From Malachius bipustulatus (taxonomy: Eukaryota > Arthropoda > Insecta > Coleoptera > Melyridae), in contig OU342632.1 of the NCBI GenBank assembly GCA_910589415.1, positions 52,627,341 to 52,691,340 of the forward strand: a DNA stretch of 64,000 bases, read 5' to 3'. Shown one piece after another: positions 55,046 through 64,000 of the stretch (positions within the stretch are counted from its first letter, which is position 1; each line of letters starts with the position of its first letter). A program made the position numbers and the translations under genes. The notes under the pieces were generated by a model that saw only the letters and a program-made list of their open reading frames with translations, ran no database searches and was not told the DNA's origin.

Positions 55046-56162
55046 TAACCGTTGCCGGATGGGTGATTATGTGATTTATATGATAAAATTGATACACAGA
55101 CCCAGTTCTGCTTTACTTGACACATTTTTATTTAAACTTTTTATCTATTTATCTATGCCGGTCATAAACATAACGACGGCATTAGCTTCCACTGTCACAC
55201 GTCACACAGGTAGTTTTATATGGTGTATCTCAATATTCTCAGCCCAAGAAGATTGCGAAAGGCTTTACTGCAAAAACTGAACATTCTATATGCCGTATAA
55301 AAACAAAAAAATACACTCACAGGAAAAATTATTCACGATACCTATACGTTCGTCCAAAAATATATGAATATATGAAAGTGATCATCCATTCGGACGAGAG
55401 ACATTCAGAGTTGAGATCGCTGTTGATTTGACTTGTAGAATAGCGATTGCCTTTTGGCAGACAAATAACGACAAAATTATGCAATTATTCAAATGGTTGT
55501 GGTAAGGGGTACGAGTACAGAAAGACAGGCAGACAGAGAGCAGACAATGCATCCGCCGAGCCATAGTGGAATTAATCAAACAGCTGTAAACGAAGAAAGG
55601 ATTGATATGAACAGGATCGCATTCATCGAGACGGCGAGCGCTCTATGGCGGCCCACGCTTAACGTATTCATTAAACTTATTTACATAGAACATTTAGCGA
55701 TTCTCTAGGCCGGAATCACCGTTTTGAGTAAAGTATACATCGGCCAAGAATTTATGGGGCGGTTTTGCCAGGACATAGAATGAAAGTTATATGTGATACA
55801 CGAGGTTAAAGCAGTTTTGTCATTTTAATCAAATATGAAAGTATTTTGTTGCTGGTTGTTAGGTAGGTATACGTACCTATTTACACAGAAATTTTGCATA
55901 TCATTGATATTAAGTGTTCCCGGTAGAGTATAAGAGTAATAGACTGCTGTTGGGGTACCTACGATTTACTAATAATTGTGATTGAAAATGAGAATCATTT
56001 GCAGTTCATTCAAAATATATAATCGCACTTGAGTACAACCATATTCGGAACAATTTGGGAATGCAGTCAGTTTAATAAAAGAACACTCTTTTTTCTACTC
56101 CAAGTTTTCGAACTTCATTTCTACTCTTTCATAGGGTACCTACAATAGATACCTATACAATA
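55046..56162. other. intergenic, no supportable gene
   Basis: Moderately GC-rich at 55380-55720 with short frames that lack recognisable domains. Confidence 0.45.
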
Positions 56163-57285
56163 CCCAAACAGCACACAACATCCAATGGACGGGACGATTA
56201 TGTCCATAATACGTACATGACGTCCATGGACCTTTTGCGCTACATCCATTGGATGTCGTTTTATGTACCATATGTTTTAGTACATCAGAGGACGTCCGTT
56301 CGATGTCCATTGAATGATTCGTTTGTACAAACCCAATCATGTCCTAGTTTGGACGTCCCATTAATGTACATATTGTGACTTAAAATGGACATCCATATCG
56401 ACACTTTTAACAGCACGTTTAATGTTACTCTCAACAGGTTATTAATTTTTGTAGAATTCAATAATTTTGTAACACCACGCAAATAAACAATATTTCAAGC
56501 AATTAGTCACTTATTATTTACTATAATTATAATTATAAATCTTGTATTACGTTAATTATCAAGAATTGAAGGCCAATAATAGTTCAAACGAAGAAAAAGA
56601 AGAAATCCATACAAGTTATACCTAACCTAAAATAAAAATGAAAATTCATTTTGCCTTCAATGACGACACTGGACACTGGTCGTATTAATCTTTCAGTTTT
56701 CGAGGTTCGAGGTTTATTAGGTATTGAGAGTTTGTTTATTGCGGTCCCACTATAGCAAAACCCTCATCAATCAGTACGGAAATTGTGTGCAGTCATAATA
56801 TAATACAAATAAACAGTGTCAGTGTATAAATAAATTGTGTAGTTGTATCATGTGTGGGGTAAGCTGACATTTCAAGAACAGCAATTTCAGAGAAGCGGCA
56901 AGCGAGAAAAATCTTCTATTTTCTGCTAAACGCTTCTCCGAATTTGCTTTTTTAGTAATGTCAGCTACCACAATTTCCGTACGGATGAAAATTGTTCATT
57001 ATTGATCCACATAATGTACGCTAATGAACGTCCATGTTTGTGACAATGGATGTCCAAAGGACATTTTTTTAATTATACAAATTTGATCCAAAAGTAGTCC
57101 AGATTTTAATCCATACAATGTCCACTGAAGGACTAACAATGGAGGTCCCAAACTGTGTCATTCGTATCATCCACTGGACATCCACTGAATGTACGATGTC
57201 CATATGTGGATGGCCAATGGATGTCATGGAAGTCCACAGTAGTAATATAAATGGACATCCACTGGATGTTATTGTGCTGTTTGGG
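56163..57285. mobile_element. TIR element built of TGGACGTCCA-type palindromes, copy 1
   Basis: CCCAAACAGCACA at the left and TGTGCTGTTTGGG at the right are perfect mirrors, flanked by TA. Both subterminal regions (about 56176-56400 and 56995-57270) are packed with degenerate palindromic units such as TGGACGTCCATTGGATGTCC. The centre (about 56400-56990) is AT-rich and unrelated. No coding capacity. Confidence 0.8.
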
Positions 57286-57944
57286 TATGTATATTTATTT
57301 TAATGTTTTAGATGTTAATTTTATACTAACAGATTGTGCATGATGTTAAAATATAAAGTTTTTTTTTGTAAAATATTGTTAATCATACGCTAAATAAGTA
57401 ACTATATAGTGCCGCTACCGCGAGGACAAACTTGACAATTCTATGAGTCAAGTACCGTGTGCACGCTATTCATTTTAATATATTTCTCATTGTATAAACA
57501 TCATGAGATCTTTCGAGAATAAAAAAAAAAAAAATAAATTGGTTATGTTTTCTGTATACAATTGAGTTTTTATGTTGATATGAACGTTTCATGTTGATAA
57601 GGAAGGTGACATTTTTTTTAAACGGAACAATTATTATTATATCACCTGAAAAATAGGACAATAATAGGCATTTTCATTTTTACGAGTGGTATGTGCTTAT
57701 GTGCACCATGAGTCTCCCTAAAAGAACGGTTTCTTGAAGAAAGTGTCAGGAAAACGTATTCTGTAACATCGCTTAAGTGAAAACTTATCATGAGATTTCG
57801 CCCTTTTCTCATGCAAGGATTTAGAACGAAAGCAGTCGAGACCGACTGCTTGGGCATGACTTTTAATAATTTATGGTCAGTCATAATAAATTCAAAAACC
57901 TCTATAAATACACTGTCAAATATTTTTGTTATTATAGGCTATTA
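57286..57944. other. intergenic, no gene seen
   Basis: No recognisable feature. Confidence 0.45.
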
Positions 57945-58545
57945 CAGGGTGAGCTATCGAAAAAATAACAACCCTAATAGTTTGGAAAGTGAAGATGTAT
58001 GCGAAAAACGCCGAAACAGATCGATTTTGATATATAGGGGGACATATTCTCGTGAAAAATTTAACTACCCAAGTTCACCCCCCTTGGCAGGGGTAGCTAC
58101 CCCTTTTCTTATCATCATAGGGAACAGCTATCGAGTGATCGTGATACATCATTTGAAATAAGCTACTTGAATTCTCTTTACAACGATATCCAACATTTTG
58201 GGTTTCGTTTATATACAGGTTGGCCCAACGAAAACGTAACTCGCCTTAATAACTTGTATGTAGGCCACCCTGTATGTAACCGAAACCCAAAATATTGGAT
58301 GTCGTTGTAAAGAGAATTAAAGTAGCTTTCAAATAATGTATCACTCATCGATATCTGTTCCCTATGGTGATAAGCAAAGGGGTAGCTACCCCTGCCAAGG
58401 GGGTGAACTTGGGTAGTTAAATTTGTCACAAAAATATGTCCCCCCCCGAAAACAAAATCGACCTGTTTCGGCGTTTTTCGCCTACATCTTCACTTTCCAA
58501 ATTATTAGGCTTGTTACCTCTTCTATGGCCCACCTGTATACAGAA
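57945..58545. repeat. inverted dimer of the about 260-bp unit
   Basis: One unit runs forward from TACAGGGTGAGC (57947) to about 58215. A second runs in reverse from CCACCCTGTATG (58264) to GGCCCACCTGTATA (58540). Both keep GGGGTAGCTACCCC (about 58088 and 58380). Same family as 51605-52860. Confidence 0.8.
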
Positions 58546-58739
58546 CGCCACTACCGCTTCCGATATAAAAATCCAAACTAGTTTTTATACAGGGTCGTAG
58601 TCTCTATATAACTTAAAATTATTTTGGACTACACAGGATGTTCCATATGAAAGTGACATAGCAAAGTTAAGATATCAACAATTAAGAAGGTTTCTATGAT
58701 AACTCATTGAAATAGAGCCTATAAGAATTTCCTTAGTCA

Positions 58740-61664
58740 CGGTTCTTGGTGTGGGCTGTTCGTCTGTGGCCTATTCAAAAGAAATAGCTGGCCTTAAGAA
58801 GGAGAATGCTCGTCTCAGAGGGGCAGACGCAGCTCTCAAGGCAGGGCTCAGTGATTCCGCTAACCTGGCATTAACCACTGTATCATCAGATTCGATCTCA
58901 AACCCTCGCAATCTTCTGAGGACAAAGAATTCTCTACACAGCCAGCTGTAATTATCAAGCCAAAGGACAACAAGCAATCATCCGCAGTAGCAAAAGCAAA
59001 CCTTAGTGCGAAAATCAATCCAGTTATTTCCAAGTTCAGTGTTTCTCCGATTCGGAGACTAACTTCGCGAGAGTGTGTTTCTCGTGTACGACCTCTAAGG
59101 GATGGAGGAGTTCTGATCAACTCGAGTAATGCAGCCGACACGTCCAGATTGAACAATCTGGCAGACTTATGCTTCAGTGATAGATACAACGTTCGCATTA
59201 CACGCGGCATCAATCAAAAGGTGCAAGTCAATCAAAAAGTTTCTTCCTGCCTCCCCCACGACGTTATTCTAATAAGTTACTGAGGGTAATTAATTTTTTC
59301 ATATTTAACAATGAGGATATGAGGTTAGTAGAGTATCATACGAGAGAATTGTCTCTGTTGGCGTTGTCCTAGTTGACTTAGATTTATGTCGGGTATTCGA
59401 TGCTCTGGAAGAGATTATGCGTTGTTTTAAATGTAACAGCTTCAGTCACCGCGCGTATTGTCGGTCTGATATATCTGATTGCACCCAAATTTGGTGTGGG
59501 GCTTGATTTTAAGAACTGTAAATTCATATTCTTAAAATGCATCAACTGCTGCACGGGTATAAAAGAACAATAGAACTAGTAAAAGTCTTGACGCCGGACA
59601 TGCTCCCTGAGGCGTCAAGTGTCCTTCCTATATCAGGGCGTGCGATGGTCTGAGAGCCACTTGTTTAAGTGTGTAAATCCCTCCTATCCCATCCCACATC
59701 TCTCCTCCTTTTTCTCGGTATTTAAATCGTTAACTCAATCGTATTGTCAAAATGAAAGAAACCTGAATAATAAGCTTCTGGACTTCTTTAACTACTCTAT
59801 CATTACTGAGTATGATTTTGTTGTCCTTAGCGAAACTAGACTGATTCCCAGAAGCGAAAATAACATCTCGACGATATGCCCAGTATAATGTCTATCGTAA
59901 GGATATGAATCTGGTAGCTCTGAGGGTGTATTGATTGCTGTCAACACCAAAATACTATTCCTCACTCATAAGCACGAAGAATGATTTCGTTGCCTCATCT
60001 AACGACATTGTGTGTGTTTCCGTAAACTTTTGGCACCGTCCTACTCTCATAGTATCAGTAGGTATACATTCCGCCTAATCTACCTTCATGTGAGATATTA
60101 TACTTTTCCGACTTTCTTATTGACTTAAGTGCTACACAATCTAACCGCTGATCTGATAATATTGGGTGATTTAAACTGCCCAAGGCTGTCCGCTGTTTCA
60201 GCACCGATGAGTAGTGGAATAAATCCTATTGGCAATAGATACATGAATCAGACATTTTTACTCTAAATCTCGTTCAATTAATCACGGTAAAGAATGATGG
60301 TGTTTTCATTCAAGATCTTCTTCTTTCTGATTCCCCCCTTACCTCTCTTAGGGCGGAAGATCTCCTCGTAGAGAGGATAACCATCACACATCTTTAGCCA
60401 TTCTGTTCTCCTCTAACTATAATCCACAGTCACCAATTATTGTGCCCCATCTTCATTCAACTTAAAAATTGCAAACCTTCCTAGCTTATCTGAAAACCTT
60501 TCTTGCGTTAACTGGGATTCCTTATTGGGTCCTTGTACAGATGTGGACGTCGCCTGTGATCTATTTTGTTCTGAACTACATAAGGCGTCTCAAATATTTG
60601 TACAAAAAACGAGATTTTTCTCCAAAAAAGAAGTACCCTCCTTGGTTTACCAGCTCTAATTAAAATGAGTTGGGGATTAAGGCATATCTCTCCATCGATC
60701 CTACAAGCCGTTTGGCGATTGAAATGCTCTTCTTGAGTTTATGCGTCTTAAACTTTATCTTATTATTATTTTATTATTTATCTTTATCTTTATTCGTTAA
60801 ATTCTTTAACGAATCCTTAAAGCGAGACATTGCGCGGGCATATCAAAACTTTATTTCAGAAACAGAGTAACACATAGTTGCGGATCCTGGAGGGTTTTGG
60901 TCATTCGTAAATAATCGACGGGGTTTTTCTGACCTTCCAGGTACTATGGTGTACGACGGCAACCAGATTATTAATCTTCCTGATATCCTCAATACTTTCC
61001 GTGACTTTTAGGTCTACAACTGATAGAACGAATACTAGCTTACCTTCGGATTCTATATCAAACATCTAGGGTCTTATCATCTTGTAATTTTCTAGTGATG
61101 AAGTTCTCAAAGTTCGGAAATCTTTCAAAAATTCTAAGAATCCAGGCCCAGATTGCATTCCCTCTTTCTTATTAGGTGACTGTGCTCTGGTTCTATCCTG
61201 TCCACCTATCAAACTATTTAACTTTTCAATGACCTCTAGAAAATCACCCGCTCGATAGAAACTATCAAGCGTGGCCCCTGTCTTCGAAAGGGCGACATGA
61301 GTGAAATTACCAATTGTAGGCAGATTTGTATCATACCTAATTTTTGAAAAGCCTTTGAGGCGACTCTTTATAGAGTGATATATCACCACGTCAATCTTCA
61401 TAATATCCAACACTTAACATGATCTCATGAAAGGTCGATCGATGAAAGGTCCCTGATTTGTTTGCTTTAAACCAGTATACTTCTGAAATTATCGACTGTC
61501 GATCCCAAGTGGACGTGATATATACGGATTTTTTCAGAACCTTCGATAGGGTAGATCATGGGTTGCTACTTCGTAAGCTCTCCAGCTTTGAATTTTTCTG
61601 ATGCTCTTATTACCTTCTGTGTCCATTATTTCATTATTTTTCTGGTCGCTCACAGTATAATATA
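58740..61664 (+). pseudogene. decayed LINE, ORF1 zinc knuckle to reverse transcriptase N-terminal part
   Basis: A charged coiled-coil-like segment (EIAGLKKENARLRGADAAL, about 58780) is followed near 59413 by a Cys/His motif (CFKCNSFSHRAYC...CTQIWCG) like LINE ORF1 zinc knuckles. NNKLLDFFNYSIITEYDFVV then LSETRL (about 59765) resembles the apurinic endonuclease. FWSFVNNRRGFSDLPGTM (about 60898), NSKNPGPDCIPSFLLGDCAL (about 61130), VAPVFERAT and GRSWVAT lead into the RT. All frames are full of stops and frameshifts. The element is split by a TIR element at 61665-62651 and continues after it. It is an old, dead insertion of a jockey/R1-like LINE. Confidence 0.7.
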
Positions 61665-62651
61665 CCCAGATAGCCCCGAGTGTCGTATGGACGTCCGTTG
61701 AGTATCCATTTACGTCCATTGGTCCATGGACAATAAATGGACGTCCTATGGACTTCTCCGCACGGACTTCCTATGTACGGCCACAAAAGTACGTCCATTG
61801 GATGTCCATTTCTTGTCCATCGAGTTATTTTTGACTATTGCGCATGACGTGCTGTCGCAGCCAGGAAGAGCATAGCAGCACAAGTGCACGCACGCGCTAA
61901 CCACCCCATCTTCCATTCTTCCACTATCATACAATCCACATTCCTACATTATACATTAAACATTAATTCGTCCCAACGAAAGACTTCCGCCATTCCCATC
62001 AAACTCAAGACTGCTAGCGTGAAGATGAAGACATCTGCATTATACAGTGAACGTAAAGAAAGAAATTCGATGAATCTTTAATTTTTAGAGTTTGTGAAAA
62101 ATCCAAAAACGAATATTTTCATTTAAGTTTATCAATATTATCATAAACTAATATACTTTATACAATTTTTCAATGAAAATTACCAGATTATACGTAAAAC
62201 TTAATGATAGGAACACGTAAGTAGGTAAGTACCTAGTCGTTTTCCTGTATTTTTAGACGTTATCAACGTGACTTTCAAAACAGAAAATTACCGTCTATAC
62301 CTATACCTATTCACTACATTTATTGGATTTTTTCAAAACTCTAAATTTAAAGACTTATCGAATATTTTCTTCCTTTTGTTGCTCACTAGGATATTTATCA
62401 GCAAATGCTTTCTGGACATCCGATAATGGACTCTCTATGGACATCCGATAACGGACTCCCTATGGACGTCCGATAACGGACTCCCTGCGGATGTCCAAAG
62501 TAGTGATAAATGGACACAACTTTTGTTGTGTCCATAGGAATAGTCCCATGGACGTTCATAGGAAAAAAAACGGAAGTCCTATTATGGACGTCCGTTGGTA
62601 CATAGGGGGATGTCCATTGGACGTCCATAGGACTACTTTGTGCTGTTTGGG
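61665..62651. mobile_element. TIR element built of TGGACGTCCA-type palindromes, copy 2
   Basis: The left end is CCCAGATAGCCCC (mutated) and the right end TTTGTGCTGTTTGGG. Subterminal blocks of ATGGACGTCC/GGACGTCCAT units match 56163-57285. The AT-rich centre differs in length. The insertion splits the LINE reading frame between a GRSQY-like and a VNSGVFQGS-like segment. Confidence 0.75.
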
Positions 62652-63061
62652 ATCTCTTACTGTGAAAAGTCCGTCGAATATACTGTAAACTCTGGTGTTT
62701 TTCAAGGCTCCCAACTGGGCCCATTGCTCTCCAGCTTGCTTATTAGCGATATCGGCTATGGTTGGAGGTCAATATTTACGCCGACAACCTGTAGATCTAC
62801 TGTAATGTGAGATCCTTCATGGATGCCACGCACTCCAGCGTTCTCTTGACCATCTCAACGCGGTGTAGTAACAAGTTAGGTACTTCCATTAAACATTTAA
62901 AAATGTTTTGTTCTACAGCCTTAAACTTAACATCATGAAATGTACCTACTCTATTGGGGAATACTTTATTGACAGAATTACTGAATTCAAGGAGATTGGG
63001 GTAATCTTTAAGTCTAGACTATCTTTCAACAGACAAATGGAATATCCATCCCCTACTGCTT
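62652..63061 (+). pseudogene. decayed LINE, reverse transcriptase palm (continuation)
   Basis: VEYTVNSGVFQGSQLGPLL and SLLISDIG match the RT motif (SGVPQGSHLGPLLF..YINDI). YADN follows where YADD is expected, then EFKEIGVIFKSRLSFNRQME. Frameshifts separate these pieces. Together with 58740-61664 it forms one LINE. Confidence 0.7.
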
Positions 63062-64000
63062 TTAAGGCTTCTTATCCGCACGTCGCACGTACACACCTAA
63101 ACTTAAAAACCCAATATACCTGCCACCTGCCGGAATATGGATGATTTTCAACAAAGTGGTGTAGGTTGATAAACAACAATATCTGTTCTTTGGGGCACTT
63201 TTACTAAAATTCCTATACCTGATGGAATATGGATAATTGTCCACAAAATGATGTCTGTTGATTGGGGCACTCTCACAAGTTTGTTAGTAAAGCTAATAAT
63301 TGCTGAGCATAATTAAAAATAAAAGTGCAAAACTCTCTGAGACATCCTTGTATAGGTACATATAAATATTCCGAATTTTGAGTGTTTTCATGCAAAATTT
63401 ATATATTAAGTTCAAAGAGAGTTCAAAATTTACAATTTCAAAATTGTCGTACCTAATATATTTAAAATTAGAATCAAAAAGCCTGCTATTTAATAATTTG
63501 ATGTATGAAATGTCTCTCTAGGAGGCTTGATCAAAGGAAGAATGAAATGATAAAAGATCTCTAAATTACTTTGGTGACGAAAAGCACAAAAGTATCCTAT
63601 ACAGAGTGAGACTGTCGTAAAGCTGTAGTAATTCCTTCCTTGTCTCTCAATGGCCCCAGGCATATAAAACACCACTAAAGCGGACATAAAACACAGCCAA
63701 GTGCACTTGCTGGGTCGTAACTGTTACGCGAACGGCTGTCCCACGCGGCAAACGGGCCGATTATTGAAATTGCGGAACATCAAACTGGCTCCAAATCACA
63801 CATACACTTAAACAAATGACCCTCCAGATCCACCGATATGACAATTGAACCGCTGCTTTATGCACGTTCAAGAATTACCTAGCACGACGTTCGAATTCTC
63901 TTTTAAAAACTCCCCTCAAGGACCTTTATTTCTTTTATGGTGGCCGTGATCGTTCCTGGGCAATCGCAAAGGAAGTAAGGATTACTTGGGGGATTTTTAC
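63062..64000. other. intergenic, small local duplication
   Basis: GGAATATGGATGATTTTCAA...TTGGGGCACT occurs twice (about 63130-63195 and 63218-63272) in diverged form. No gene seen to the end of the window. Confidence 0.45.

Noticed and set aside
61066..61413. 115-codon minus-strand frame
   Set aside because: It is the antisense shadow of the LINE reverse transcriptase remnant (NSKNPGPDCIPS on the plus strand).

Overview
The window looks like repeat-dense, AT-rich intergenic DNA from a large insect (or at least arthropod) genome. The repeat types point that way: Ty3/gypsy, PIF/Harbinger, Tc1/mariner with a DUF4817-like N-terminus, jockey/CR1-like LINEs, a tRNA-derived SINE, and many small inverted-repeat elements carrying ACAGGGTG-type ends. 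The species cannot be named from the sequence. I see no convincing intact host gene. Almost every supportable coding region belongs to a mobile element, and most are broken.

Layout. 1-12.6 kb: a small inverted-repeat element, a complete but internally deleted LINE insertion with a 15-bp target duplication (4044-5490), and 5'-truncated LINE fragments. 12.6-28.5 kb: the core of the window. Three copies of one PIF/Harbinger family lie side by side: an inverted deletion derivative, a coding copy, and a second derivative fused to it. A young 12.6-kb Ty3/gypsy element (15105-27710) is inserted in the first transposase exon of the coding copy. 29-42 kb: more LINE pieces, a mariner-like transposase pseudogene with an intron, nested inverted-repeat elements, a tRNA-derived SINE, a broken gene of a GCDTTS/cysteine-rich family, and an RNase H-bearing LINE relic. 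43-58 kb: mostly non-coding AT-rich DNA with several inverted-repeat elements and an array of about 260-bp units containing the palindrome GGGGTAGCTACCCC. 58.7-63.1 kb: a decayed LINE split by an element made of degenerate TGGACGTCCA palindromes.

The gypsy element is the most complete functional unit. It has near-identical 1.67-kb LTRs, gag, and pol in the -1 frame behind a canonical A AAA AAC slippery heptamer. Pol carries protease, RT, RNase H and integrase with their key residues. A third ORF of 384 codons, unlike any family I recognise, sits just downstream of a strong splice-acceptor-like sequence. Between pol and the third ORF are four tandem hairpins, and between the third ORF and the 3' LTR is a duplicated nested hairpin. 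In both sets the paired bases change together between copies, which suggests conserved RNA structures.

The second notable unit is the PIF/Harbinger coding copy. Its MADF/Myb-like gene (+) and transposase gene (-) appear to interleave, each having an exon inside the other's intron. Both are now broken by stops and by the gypsy insertion. All alignments and splice sites were judged by eye.
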